From Marinobacterium rhizophilum DSM 18822 (GTDB taxonomy: Bacteria > Pseudomonadota > Gammaproteobacteria > Pseudomonadales > Balneatricaceae): DNA of 41,287 nucleotides. How positions within the stretch are numbered: position 1 is the first letter of the stretch; every line of letters starts with the position of its first letter. A program made the position numbers and the translations under genes. The notes under the pieces were generated by a model that made no database searches, had not been told where the DNA came from, and was given only the letters and a program-made list of their open reading frames with translations. Positions 18,093-26,195 of this stretch are shown piece by piece. The DNA is taken from NCBI RefSeq assembly GCF_000378045.1, contig NZ_KB899094.1:247228-288514 (forward strand), given 5' to 3'.

Positions 18093-19043
18093 CTAGCCAA
18101 TGCGAAAACGCGGTATGCGCTGATCCAGCCGGTTGATCTGGTATGCAAGCACAAGTATCAGTGCCATATAGATCATGATCGCCAGCCATGCAGGCAGCCC
18201 TGGATCTGTCAGTGTGGGCACCAAAAACAGGAACGGGTAGTGGACCAAAAACAGTGGAAAGGCCAGGTCGCTGAGCATGCGTATGACACGGCTGGCCGGG
18301 AGCCTTAACCGGAACCAGGTGGCTTTGGGCAGGATCAGCGCCAGGTAGAGACCCAGTCCAAACTCAAACAAGCGGCAGGGCGGGAACCAGTCTCCGGGGC
18401 GCCCCGGCATAAATCCGTACTGCCGGTAAAGCCAGCCTTGCGTCTGCTCCAGCAGTGACTGATCCACAAAGGGAATACCCCACTGGCCCACGTAATAGCG
18501 CGAGGCCAGGCTAATACAGAAAAGGGCGGCAAGCGTTTTGTGCGGCCAGCGCTGCATGCAAAGCAGCATCAGCGGGCACAGCGCATACAGGCTCACGATG
18601 AGCCCGATGAACCAGCTCGGTGGATTGTAAGGCCCGCCCCAGAGCCCCATCCAGGCATAAAAGCCGCTCAGGCTGCCGAGCAGGTCGGTGGTAAAACCAT
18701 TGGGGTAGAATACAGGCATATCGCCCTGCAGTAAGCCGTTACTCAAGGCGTAGCCCAGCACGGATAGCGGCAGAACCAGCAGGTACACCGGGTAAATCCG
18801 CATGACTTTTCTCAGCAGGTAAGTCGGGTAGCTTTCCCGGCGTGAGGCATCACTCAAACCCGCCAGAATGCCCGAGAGCAGCAGAAAAATGGTCACCCCG
18901 ACGCCGCCGAGGCTGACAAAATAGATATTCTTCCAGCCAAAAAAATCCCCACTGGCCTGGCCCAGCAGCTGTCCGAAATGGGCGATAAACACCAGCACAA
19001 TGGCAAAAATGCGCAGGCTGTCTAGCAGGATCGAACGGTTCAT
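18093..19043 (-). CDS. Acyltransferase 3 family membrane protein
   Basis: A 316-residue, roughly ten-helix integral membrane protein of the acyltransferase 3 family, which O-acylates sugars of surface polysaccharides or antibiotics. The N-terminus has the family R-x10-H arrangement (R11 in DSLRIFAIVLVFIAHF, H22). The second half has PFLFLVHYPF-like helices. No SGNH domain follows. The start lacks a strong ribosome site. It is isolated, with no polysaccharide cluster nearby, so the acceptor is unknown. Confidence 0.85.
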   Translation of the reverse strand: MNRSILLDSLRIFAIVLVFIAHFGQLLGQASGDFFGWKNIYFVSLGGVGVTIFLLLSGILAGLSDASRRESYPTYLLRKVMRIYPVYLLVLPLSVLGYALSNGLLQGDMPVFYPNGFTTDLLGSLSGFYAWMGLWGGPYNPPSWFIGLIVSLYALCPLMLLCMQRWPHKTLAALFCISLASRYYVGQWGIPFVDQSLLEQTQGWLYRQYGFMPGRPGDWFPPCRLFEFGLGLYLALILPKATWFRLRLPASRVIRMLSDLAFPLFLVHYPFLFLVPTLTDPGLPAWLAIMIYMALILVLAYQINRLDQRIPRFRIG

Positions 19044-19346
19044 AATGCAGGCCAGCCCTCATGTTGTGAATGAATGGTTGGCGTATTCTAGCCATCGCGT
19101 ATGACAGTTCCGGGGGGAGCAGGATGCGTAAGTAAATGTCCGTTCTCGGGGATATCGCGCAAGGATCGGACTGATGTGTCCTAATGGTGTTGCCGGGGAC
19201 ATCATCAGCTAGCCCACGACACCCGTGTCCGGTTTTATCTATCTAGGCCACGTCGAAGGTCGTGCGTTGCGTGAAGCAAGAAAGCGAAAGGTTTACCTCA
19301 CCTGTATTCGCCGTTAATCTCTTTGGCAACGGCTATCGTGCAAGGA
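19044..19346. other. Intergenic region, nothing recognised
   Basis: About 300 bases between the acyltransferase gene and the first small cassette-like frame. No promoter consensus or coding frame with support. Confidence 0.45.
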
Positions 19347-19505
19347 ATGCAACTAGATACGTTTCTAAAATTTCGTCATTTGTCATTTACGCCAGAGAAT
19401 CTAGATTCAATTGAGCGGTATTTAGCTATTGTGAAAGAACATACATTTCGAATCAGAGAAAGATTGGCGGCGATACGTGCTTATAGGCTTTCGTATGGTG
19501 AATAA
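19347..19505 (+). CDS. Small hypothetical protein
   Basis: A 52-codon frame, MQLDTFLKFRHLSF onward, predicted mostly helical with charged residues (RIRERLAAIRAY). The family is not recognised. Base composition is more AT-rich than the flanking core genes. The ribosome site is poor at this ATG; a TTG at 19323 is an alternative start. It ends five bases before an attC-like GCCTAAC, so it may be a gene-cassette ORF or a decayed gene end. Confidence 0.35.
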   Translation: MQLDTFLKFRHLSFTPENLDSIERYLAIVKEHTFRIRERLAAIRAYRLSYGE

Positions 19506-19510
19506 ATTAT

Positions 19511-19540
19511 GCCTAACACCCTTGAGGCCAAGCGTTATGC
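19511..19540. other. attC-like inverted pair
   Basis: GCCTAAC (19511-19517) and GTTATGC (19534-19540) are near-complementary and match the outer R boxes of integron attC sites, but the element is only 30 bases long. The next gene starts 17 bases later, as in integron cassettes. Confidence 0.35.
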
Positions 19541-19557
19541 ATTCAAGAGGAAAACCC

Positions 19558-20025
19558 ATGGCAGTTGAGGCATTGGAGTGGATTTCCAGCCTTTTAATCG
19601 AGAAAGAAATTCCCTTCGCCGTTTGTGGTGGCCTAGCAGCCATTGGCTACGGTTCAACACGCCCACTCAACGACATAGATATCTTTGTTCCTGGTAAATA
19701 TTTCCAAATGGTGGTATCGGCTGGCTCCGAGCATATCTCCAAACCAGCCAAGCACTATATCGGCGAGGGCTGGGATCTTGAGTACGTCCAGTTTATCTAT
19801 CAAGGTACTAAAATTGAGGTTGGAAACGCGGAGGGTGTACGAATCTTCGATGCCGCTAAGGACCAGTGGGTTCCGTTAACGATCAACTTCTCCCACATCA
19901 GCTATGTAGCTGTTCTCGGGGTCGATGTTCCGCTCATGTGGGCCAAGGATCTCATCAACTACAAGCGCGTTCTAGATCGAAAAGTAGATCGAGAAGACAT
20001 CGAGGCAATTGAACCACATGCATAA
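19558..20025 (+). CDS. Nucleotidyltransferase-fold protein
   Basis: A 155-residue protein with a minimal nucleotidyltransferase signature: GG at 24-25 (CGGLAAIGYG), R35, and DID at 39-41 (NDIDIFV), followed by strands typical of MNT / AbiEii-like domains. AGAGG before the ATG at 19558 sets the start. No HEPN partner gene is seen next to it. The activity (nucleotide transfer to RNA, protein or drug) cannot be specified. The stop codon lies inside an attC-like GCATAAC. Confidence 0.65.
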   Translation: MAVEALEWISSLLIEKEIPFAVCGGLAAIGYGSTRPLNDIDIFVPGKYFQMVVSAGSEHISKPAKHYIGEGWDLEYVQFIYQGTKIEVGNAEGVRIFDAAKDQWVPLTINFSHISYVAVLGVDVPLMWAKDLINYKRVLDRKVDREDIEAIEPHA

Positions 20026-20074
20026 CGAATGCATGTCAGTCGGACTGGTCCTTCGCTTCGCGCCAAACCAGCCG
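20020..20074. other. attC-like partial site
   Basis: Begins GCATAAC and contains CGGACTGGT (20041-20049) paired with ACCAGCCG (20067-20074) around a loop, leaving one unpaired A. A bulged base of this kind is the extrahelical feature of integron attC stems. The distal GTTRRRY box is missing, so it looks truncated. Confidence 0.45.
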
Positions 20075-20103
20075 CAAAGACGAACGATATTCACAGGGAG
20101 GCG

Positions 20104-20658
20104 ATGGTGCAAGTATGTGAAACGCAGAGGTTGATTGTGCGGCGGTTGTCCGTTGAGGACGTTCCCGCATTGGCCGAAATTCTTAGCGATCCCGAAGTGA
20201 TGAAACACTCGGTTCGCGGCGTTTGTGATGAGGCCGCAACCCTCAAGTTCATTGAGTGGTGTTTAGCCTGTTACGAGTCACAGGGTGTGGGGCCGTGGGC
20301 GCTAATCGATAGAAAATCTTCTGAACTCATAGGCTTCTGCGGTCTTGGGCCAGAAATGGTTGTAGATGTCGAGGAAATCAATCTTGGCTACCGGCTTGCC
20401 AGGCGCTATTGGAATAAGGGGCTAGCATCTGAAGCGTCCAGAGCAGTCCTGAATTATGCTTTTGGAAAAAGTCTGTTCCAGTCAGTGGTAGTGATCATAG
20501 AGCCTGAGCATGTGGCATCGCTGAAAGTCGCTGAGAAAGCGGGCTTTTCCAGCTTTGATTTACTCGAATTTCATGGTCGTCCCGTGAGGCTATACCGTCT
20601 GACGTTAGAACAGTGGGAAACGTTGCATAACAATGTCATGCATGCGACAAGCGCGTGA
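20104..20658 (+). CDS. GNAT family N-acetyltransferase (RimJ/RimL-like)
   Basis: A 184-residue acetyl-CoA-dependent acetyltransferase of the RimJ/RimL type. TQRLIVRRLSVEDVPALAEILSDPEVM opens the domain. The acetyl-CoA loop is in GYRLARRYWNKGLASEASRAV (R/Q-x-x-G/A type), and NxAS-like HVASLKVAEKAGFS follows. AGGGAGG lies just before the ATG at 20104. The last codons run into a further attC-like GCATAAC, so the natural C-terminus may have been altered. Confidence 0.88.
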   Translation: MVQVCETQRLIVRRLSVEDVPALAEILSDPEVMKHSVRGVCDEAATLKFIEWCLACYESQGVGPWALIDRKSSELIGFCGLGPEMVVDVEEINLGYRLARRYWNKGLASEASRAVLNYAFGKSLFQSVVVIIEPEHVASLKVAEKAGFSSFDLLEFHGRPVRLYRLTLEQWETLHNNVMHATSA

Positions 20659-20673
20659 TGGCTGGCGTTAGCA
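20625..20673. other. attC-like site after the GNAT gene
   Basis: GCATAAC (20625-20631) opposes GCGTTAGC (20665-20672), giving a roughly 49-base element with a cassette-like right end. The inner palindrome is weak. A second GCGGGCGTTAGCC right end lies at 20876-20888, 30 bases before the next gene. Confidence 0.35.
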
Positions 20674-20739
20674 GCCCGAGTTACCCACGAACAGTAGACA
20701 CCTTCTATAGTTAGGTTTACGCCTGACGGGGAGGTGTAG

Positions 20740-20844
20740 GATGGTCAGGAAAAGTATCAGTCCTATACGGAAGAGTTTCGCCGGGAAGTCGTGAAGCGTG
20801 CTGAAGAACCTGGACATACGGCGACCTCAGGCGCTCATGGGTGA
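20740..20844 (+). pseudogene. IS3-family transposase orfA remnant
   Basis: A 34-codon open stretch, without a start codon, reads KYQSYTEEFRREVVKRAEE, the classic beginning of IS3-family OrfA helix-turn-helix proteins. It ends at a stop and no orfB follows. A GACCCCGTTTATCTCC motif, repeated near 26650-26750, comes directly after. Confidence 0.65.
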
Positions 20845-20918
20845 CCCCGTTTATCTCCGCAAACGGACCGCAAATGCGGGCGTTAGCCACACACGCATAT
20901 CCGTTTTTTGGGGATGGC

Positions 20919-21638
20919 ATGTCAGAAAAGCCAGTGAATGAAGAGGCTGTTCAAGCAGTACCCCCCCGCCAGTGGGTCAGATTGGTCGTGGTGTATTCCC
21001 TGATCCCGCTGGTTCTATTTATATGCGGTGGGGACCTCGGCTGGTCGTCGGCGTGGCTATATTCCATGCTGATTTTGGCCGCTGGTATTGGTGGGCGTAT
21101 TTGGGCGGAACAACGACATCCCGGATTAACAGCCGAAAGGCAGGATATTGAAAGTTTCAAAAACGCAAAGGCCTGGGATAAAGTGCTTGCTCCACTGATG
21201 GCGCTGAGTGTCGGGTTTCCGATGGTCATAGTGGCAGGGTTAGACCATCGCTTCGATTGGTCCCCCGAATTCCCGCTATGGCTCGTCGTAGCTGGCTTCC
21301 TATTGATCTCGCTCGGATACGCGTTCGCCGCATGGGCAATTGCAGAGAACCGCTTTTTCTCCGGCGTGGTGCGCATACAGGCGGAGCGAGGGCATGTGGT
21401 GTGTGACAGTGGCCCGTACCGGTTTGTGCGCCATCCAGGTTATGCCGGAAATATTCTTGCGCTGTTCGGTATTGTTCTTGCTCTGGGCTCGGTATGGACA
21501 CTGATTCCTGCGGTGGTGGCATCCATCATCGCGGTGATTAGAACCGTACTTGAAGACCAGACTTTGAATGAAGAGTTGCCGGGCTACAGAGACTATGCGC
21601 GACGCGTGCGCTATCGGTTGATTCCCGCGGTATATTGA
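20919..21638 (+). CDS. Isoprenylcysteine carboxyl methyltransferase family membrane protein
   Basis: A 240-residue integral membrane protein with about five hydrophobic segments. The C-terminal ICMT/PEMT domain includes GPYRFVRHPGYAGNIL, the SAM-binding RHPxY motif of the family, and EDQTLNEELPGYRDYARRVRYRLIP. Bacterial members methylate small or lipid substrates that are mostly unknown. The start is MSEKPVNEEAV at 20919, after GGGGATGG. It is 31 bases beyond a GCGTTAGCC cassette-like end. Confidence 0.85.
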   Translation: MSEKPVNEEAVQAVPPRQWVRLVVVYSLIPLVLFICGGDLGWSSAWLYSMLILAAGIGGRIWAEQRHPGLTAERQDIESFKNAKAWDKVLAPLMALSVGFPMVIVAGLDHRFDWSPEFPLWLVVAGFLLISLGYAFAAWAIAENRFFSGVVRIQAERGHVVCDSGPYRFVRHPGYAGNILALFGIVLALGSVWTLIPAVVASIIAVIRTVLEDQTLNEELPGYRDYARRVRYRLIPAVY

Positions 21639-21704
21639 GAGACCTGAGTGGTGGGCATCCCAGATCAGAGATTGAGTTCCGGCCGAGAGGGTTGCGCGCC
21701 GTAT

Positions 21705-21780
21705 AACAACTGAGGCCGATGGGTGGCCCGGTATATCTCCCCGCACTACGTTTCGGCCGCCTGCATTGGCGCCGTTTTTC
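21705..21780. other. attC-like segment after the methyltransferase
   Basis: GTATAAC starts a segment in which GGCCGA pairs with TTCGGCC across about 32 bases. It resembles a degenerate attC, but no clear right-hand GTTRRRY box is seen. Confidence 0.25.
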
Positions 21781-21802
21781 TCGTTGAAATGCGCACTAGT
21801 AT

Positions 21803-22354
21803 ATGACTCAAGAATGCACAAGATCGCAGTTCGATGCGCGATTACTTCGTCCCGAGAAACCGGGCCGTGGCAATGAATGGGCCTTCGTGATTTTGCCCAA
21901 AGACGTAAGTGCAAAACTGCCCAGGCGTGGCAGAACAACAGTAGACGGGACGATTAACGGTCAAGATTTCCAGGTGTTACTTGAGCCGGATGGTCAAAAG
22001 AGCCACTGGATGAGAATCGATGAGACGCTACTAAGAAAAACAGGCGTAGATTTTGGTGACGTTGCTCATTTCGAAATAGTGGCTGTTGAGCAGGAGCCTG
22101 ATCCGATAGCCCCGCATGACCTGGTTAGCGCCTTGAATGCCTCCCCCGGAGCGCTAGCCACATGGAAGAGTACAACGGCTATTGCGCGGCTCGACTGGAT
22201 TCATTGGATCACATCAGCCAGACAGGCTAAGACACGCACGAAGCGAGTCAACGATGCATGCGACATGCTCGCTGCTGGAAAGAAAAGAGTTTGTTGTTTT
22301 GATCCGTCCGGCTATTACAGTAAGGCTTTCAGTGCACCAAAAACGGTAGATTAA
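21803..22354 (+). CDS. DUF1905 / YdeI (OmpD-associated)-like protein
   Basis: A 183-residue cytoplasmic protein. The N-terminal half (WAFVILPKDVSAKLPRRGRTTVDGTINGQDFQVLLEPDGQKSHWMRID) is a DUF1905 beta-barrel. The C-terminal half (ALATWKSTTAIARLDWIHWITSARQAKTRTKRVNDACDMLAAGKKRVCCFD) matches the YdeI/OmpD-associated domain with its W-I-x-x-A-K-x-x-x-T-R pattern. YdeI relatives affect resistance to cationic peptides or bacteriocins, but the mechanism is unknown. No ribosome site is evident. An IS3 fragment follows. Confidence 0.8.
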   Translation: MTQECTRSQFDARLLRPEKPGRGNEWAFVILPKDVSAKLPRRGRTTVDGTINGQDFQVLLEPDGQKSHWMRIDETLLRKTGVDFGDVAHFEIVAVEQEPDPIAPHDLVSALNASPGALATWKSTTAIARLDWIHWITSARQAKTRTKRVNDACDMLAAGKKRVCCFDPSGYYSKAFSAPKTVD

Positions 22355-22370
22355 AGAAGTTTAACTCCAG

Positions 22371-22567
22371 TGTACAGTGTAGTGGTTCAATAATGTGGGA
22401 CTCCGATTCAGGTGGTGCATTCACCACCGCAGATGGGGTCTTCCATGACAAGACAACGTCGATCGTTTTCAATTGAGTTCAAGCACGAGGCCGCCTGTCT
22501 TGTTCTGGATAAGGCATAGCCCAATACCGAGGCTTGCCGCCCACCGGGAGTGGGTCGTGCTGCTTAG
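22371..22567 (+). pseudogene. IS3-family orfA remnant with a probable IS end
   Basis: The ATG at 22445 opens MTRQRRSFSIEFKHEAACLVLD, then a TAG at 22517. The same frame continues NTEACRPPGVGRAA to a second TAG at 22565. This matches the start of IS3-family OrfA proteins (pattern EFKREAACLVLDQGYSHIEACRSLGV, from memory) with two disabling stops. TGTAGTGGTTCAATAATGTG just upstream is probably the IS left end. No orfB remains recognisable. Confidence 0.7.
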
Positions 22568-22711
22568 GCGCGGATATCTTTCAATTTCAGGAGCCGTTCT
22601 TTACCGACTGATTTGAAGATCGAGTTCCTGTCCCTGGCCCAGCATTATCAAAAGGATACCGCCGTTTTCGGTCTTGCCACTGGTACATTTTCGGAGCTAA
22701 ATAACAAGGGC

Positions 22712-22728
22712 GGTTATACTGAATAACC
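22712..22728. promoter_or_regulatory. Palindrome in the urc promoter region
   Basis: GGTTATACTGAATAACC has 6-base arms around ACTGA and contains a TTATACT -10-like box. It lies 25 bases before urc1 and is a likely operator for control of the uracil-catabolism genes. Confidence 0.45.
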
Positions 22729-22753
22729 TGCTATTAAAACAGGAGCCGTCTCC

Positions 22754-24028
22754 ATGACTACTGGCAAGGATGAAAAACGTAGCTCGTCCCGGCACATCAG
22801 ATTGACCAGCCATCCTGAGCGGCAAGGCCCCAATGGCGTTCCCGCGATTCACTGGGGAGCGGCCAGCGCGGCAGAGCGCGGGCCTGTCATCGGCACGACC
22901 ACCAACCGCAGTCAGCGCAACGTCATCGGCGCTCACAGTGGCAGTTACGGCGTTTATCGCGCGCTGGCGATCGCTGCTGGCACCCTGTTGAAAGACCACA
23001 AGGCCGACCTGACCAATACCTCGCCCACGGACCTGATTGGACCCAATCCCCAGTGGAGCGGTGCAGACAAGATCGTCTCGATCGATCCCTGGGGCGCCAG
23101 CGTGGCCGATGTCTTTTCCGATTACATCGCCCAGGGGTACGACATCCGGCCCACCATCGCCGTCACCAAGGCGCACATTAACCTGCCGGAAATTCATCAC
23201 GCACTGACCTTCAAACGCCTGGTCCCCGACAATCGCATCCTGCTGGAAAACGGATCGGCAGTCGTGACGAAAGTGGCCATTGAGCCGGTGTGGTGGCTGC
23301 CGGGCGTCGCCAAACGTTTCAACGTCAGCGAATCGGATTTGCGGCGCATCCTGTTCGAGGAAACCGGGGGTATGTATCCGGAGCTGGTGACCCGCAGCGA
23401 TTTCGAGGTGTTTTTGCCGCCGATCGGCGGACAAACACTGTATATCTTTGGTAATCCCCATGATCTGGCCAATCCTGAAGTCACCCTGACCGCCCGCGTG
23501 CACGATGAGTGCAATGGTTCCGATGTATTTGGTTCGGATATCTGCACCTGTAGGCCCTATCTCACCCATGCCATTGAAGAGTGTATACAGGGCGCTCAAA
23601 CTGGCGGTGTGGGGTTGATCGCTTACAGTCGCAAAGAAGGCCGCGCGCTGGGTGAGGTGACCAAATTCCTGGTGTACAACGCACGCAAGCGACAAGTCGG
23701 CGGTGACAGCGCGGACAAGTACTTTTTGCGCACCGAATGTGTCGCCGGTGTGCAGGATATGCGGTTTCAGGAACTGATGCCGGATGTGCTGCACTGGTTG
23801 GGTATTCAGAAGATTCATCGTCTGGTCAGCATGAGCAACGACAAGTACCGCGCCATCACCGACAGCGGTATCGAAGTGGAACAGCGGATCAAGATTCCCG
23901 AAGCATTGGTCCCCGATGATGCACAGGTGGAAATCGAAGCCAAGATTGCAGCCGGTTATTACACCGATGGCGCCGTGCCGGATGCAGAATCATTGGCGAG
24001 TACCAAGGGGCGCGACCTTGAAAAATGA
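22754..24028 (+). CDS. urc1: GTP cyclohydrolase II-like protein, URC pathway (Urc1)
   Basis: 424 residues, twice the RibA catalytic length. A roughly 215-residue N-terminal part unique to the Urc1 group is followed by a GTP cyclohydrolase II domain. Zinc cysteines C253, C264 and C266 lie in RVHDECNGSDVFGSDICTCRP, and the EGR at 295-297 (SRKEGRALG) matches the RibA active site. In yeast and some bacteria, Urc1 with Urc4 and uracil phosphoribosyltransferase degrades uracil by a route not fully worked out. AGGAG precedes the ATG. The same two partners follow here, so a uracil role is favoured over riboflavin synthesis. Confidence 0.88.
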   Translation: MTTGKDEKRSSSRHIRLTSHPERQGPNGVPAIHWGAASAAERGPVIGTTTNRSQRNVIGAHSGSYGVYRALAIAAGTLLKDHKADLTNTSPTDLIGPNPQWSGADKIVSIDPWGASVADVFSDYIAQGYDIRPTIAVTKAHINLPEIHHALTFKRLVPDNRILLENGSAVVTKVAIEPVWWLPGVAKRFNVSESDLRRILFEETGGMYPELVTRSDFEVFLPPIGGQTLYIFGNPHDLANPEVTLTARVHDECNGSDVFGSDICTCRPYLTHAIEECIQGAQTGGVGLIAYSRKEGRALGEVTKFLVYNARKRQVGGDSADKYFLRTECVAGVQDMRFQELMPDVLHWLGIQKIHRLVSMSNDKYRAITDSGIEVEQRIKIPEALVPDDAQVEIEAKIAAGYYTDGAVPDAESLASTKGRDLEK

Positions 24029-25253
24029 GATCACGGCCGATGCCGTTGCAAGGTTGCGTTCTCCCGCTACCATTCGCGAGCGCTGCCGCAATATACTGCA
24101 GGCGGTTGAAGCAGGTCAGTCGAAGCATTTTGAGCTGCGGCTGGAAAAGCTCGACGCTGTCGCGCGCCAGGTGGAAGCCGTTACCCGCAGGCAATATCCG
24201 GATCTGAACATTCCCTATCACAGCCGATGGCGTCACTTCGAAGCGGGTGCGGTGGATCGCAAGGCTCAACTGGATGCGTGCATTGCGCATCTCGATTCTG
24301 CCGCCCAGGCACGAGCATGCATTGACCTGACGCTTATCAGTGTGTTGCTGGATGCGGGTGCCGGTGCGCAGTGGTCGTATCATGAAAGCGGCAGCGGCAA
24401 AACCTTGGTGCGCTCCGAAGGTTTGGGCGTTGCCAGTTTCCATGGCTTTATGCAGGGAACATTTTCATCCCGGCGCGATGATCCTTACCGCGTGGATGCG
24501 CAGGCGCTGAGACAAATCAACCTGGCTGATCTGGTCGAGCTTTTTCAGGTCAGCACATCCAATCCGCTGGTGGGATTGGAAGGGCGTGTGCAGTTGTTGC
24601 AGCGCTTGGGGCAGTGCCTGTCGGAGAATCCCGCGGTGTTTGGTACAGAGGGGCGTCCAGGACGTCTGCTCGATCTGCTGACGCACAAGGGTGAGGTCCG
24701 GCAGCTGCCTGCCGCCAGCGTGCTGCAGGCGTTGCTCGAGCATTTCAGTGCCATTTGGTTGACCGGTAACACACTGAACGATGAACCCCTGGGGGATTGC
24801 TGGCGTCACCCCTTGGCGGGCGGGGAAGGCGAGTCTGCCGGCTGGGTGCCCTTTCACAAGCTTAGTCAGTGGCTCTCCTATTCCTTGCTGGAGCCTTTTC
24901 AGTGGGCGGGTATCACCCTGACCGACCTGGACGGTCTCACCGGTTTGCCGGAATATCGCAATGGCGGTTTACTGCTGGATATGGGTGTCATTGTGCCCAG
25001 GCGGGCCGATTTTTTCGCCCGACAATATACCGCCGCCGACGAAGCCATCATCGAATGGCGGGCGCTAACGGTGGCTTTGATTGACAAGCTCGCCCCACGG
25101 GTACGTCAGCTATTGCAAAAGTCGGCGGATGAAATGCCCCTGGCCTGTATTCTGGAAGGGGGCACCTGGGCAGCAGGACGCGAAGTTGCCCGTCAGTTGC
25201 GCGAGGGTGGGGTACCGCCACTCAACATTGCCAGCGACGGTACGGTGTTTTAG
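24018..25253 (+). CDS. urc4: DUF1688 protein, URC pathway (Urc4)
   Basis: A 411-residue DUF1688 protein, required for uracil catabolism alongside Urc1 in the known systems, with unknown chemistry. It opens MKNEITADAVARLRSPATIRERC and includes IPYHSRWRHFEAGAVDR and LEGRVQLLQRLG, which I recognise as family-conserved. The start is inferred as a TTG at 24018 with AAGGGG seven bases before; the longer frame from 23916 would overlap urc1 by over 100 bases. The chosen start overlaps the urc1 stop by 11 bases, so the genes are coupled. A MITE-like repeat begins directly after its stop. Confidence 0.88.
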   Translation: MKNEITADAVARLRSPATIRERCRNILQAVEAGQSKHFELRLEKLDAVARQVEAVTRRQYPDLNIPYHSRWRHFEAGAVDRKAQLDACIAHLDSAAQARACIDLTLISVLLDAGAGAQWSYHESGSGKTLVRSEGLGVASFHGFMQGTFSSRRDDPYRVDAQALRQINLADLVELFQVSTSNPLVGLEGRVQLLQRLGQCLSENPAVFGTEGRPGRLLDLLTHKGEVRQLPAASVLQALLEHFSAIWLTGNTLNDEPLGDCWRHPLAGGEGESAGWVPFHKLSQWLSYSLLEPFQWAGITLTDLDGLTGLPEYRNGGLLLDMGVIVPRRADFFARQYTAADEAIIEWRALTVALIDKLAPRVRQLLQKSADEMPLACILEGGTWAAGREVARQLREGGVPPLNIASDGTVF

Positions 25254-25449
25254 CAGGTTGTTGAAAAGCGTTAGCGAGGCAGCTAGCGCAAGGCAAAAAT
25301 CCGCGAAATGAGGGAGTTTATGACCTATAAATGACCGAATTATTCGCTTCGCTCACCCCTTCGGGGCCGCACTAAAGTGCGTTCAGGCAAAGCCTGTGAG
25401 TCGATTTTTAACGCCGCGATAGCAACGCAGGTAGTTTTTCATCAACCTG
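25254..25449. mobile_element. MITE-like element between urc4 and upp
   Basis: A 196-base segment with terminal inverted repeats: CAGGTTGTTGAAAA at the left end, and at the right end the reverse complement of CAGGTTGATGAAAA (13 of 14 identical). The similarity weakly continues inward. There is no internal gene. It starts at the base after the urc4 stop codon. The parent transposase is not in this window. Confidence 0.7.
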
Positions 25450-25499
25450 TAAGGAATCTACGATCGATACCAAAATCAGCGGAAGAAGGGAATGCCACC

Positions 25500-26135
25500 A
25501 TGAGTCAATCTGAAGTCCACGTCATCAGCCATCCACTGATTCAGCATAAACTCACGCTCATGCGGGAACAGAGTCGCAGCACCAGCAGTTTTCGTCGTTT
25601 GCTGAACGAAATCAGCATGCTCATGGCCTATGAAGTCACAAAGGACATGCCGACTCAGTTAATCGAAATCGAAACACCGCTGGAAAAAATGCAAAGCCCG
25701 GTGATCGACGGCAAGAAAACCGTGTTTGTCAGCATCATGCGCGCGGGTGCGGGTTTTCTGGACGGCATGTTGAATGTGGTGCCCGGGGCGCGGGTCGGGC
25801 ATATCGGTTTGTATCGTGATCCCAAAACCCTGGTGGCGGTGGAGTACTATTTCAAGATGCCCCACAGCATGCACGAGCGCGACGCCGTTGTGCTCGATCC
25901 TATGCTGGCTACCGGCAATTCCGCCGTGGCGGCGGTAGACCGCTTGAAGGAAACCAATCCCCGCTCCATTCGTTTTGTCTGTTTGCTGGCGGCGCCGGAA
26001 GGGATCAGGAACTTATCGGAAGCCCATCCCGACGTGCCGATTTACACGGCATGCATTGATCGGGGCCTGAATGATCATGGCTACATCATGCCAGGTCTGG
26101 GGGATGCGGGTGACCGGATGTTCGGTACCAAGTGA
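25500..26135 (+). CDS. upp: Uracil phosphoribosyltransferase
   Basis: Converts uracil and PRPP to UMP. 211 residues, the usual length. The PRPP-binding loop is [11 protein letters not shown] (131-141), and the C-terminal uracil-binding segment [18 protein letters not shown] is intact. The ATG at 25500, with GAAGGGA upstream, is the family start; the longer frame reads into the MITE. In the URC route the UPRT homologue supplies UMP-level intermediates, which explains its place after urc1 and urc4. The inserted MITE may separate or provide its transcription. Confidence 0.95.
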   Translation: MSQSEVHVISHPLIQHKLTLMREQSRSTSSFRRLLNEISMLMAYEVTKDMPTQLIEIETPLEKMQSPVIDGKKTVFVSIMRAGAGFLDGMLNVVPGARVGHIGLYRDPKTLVAVEYYFKMPHSMHERDAVVLDPMLATGNSAVAAVDRLKETNPRSIRFVCLLAAPEGIRNLSEAHPDVPIYTACIDRGLNDHGYIMPGLGDAGDRMFGTK

Positions 26136-26159
26136 TCGGAATTGTTAATGAAAAGGACC

Positions 26160-26183
26160 GTCCGCTCACGACGCAAAGCGGAC
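26160..26183. terminator. Hairpin between upp and the convergent antitoxin gene
   Basis: GTCCGCT pairs with AGCGGAC around a 10-base loop in the gap between two convergent genes. No U run follows, so it may be rho-assisted or shared. Confidence 0.35.
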
Positions 26184-26195
26184 GTTCCGGATTCC

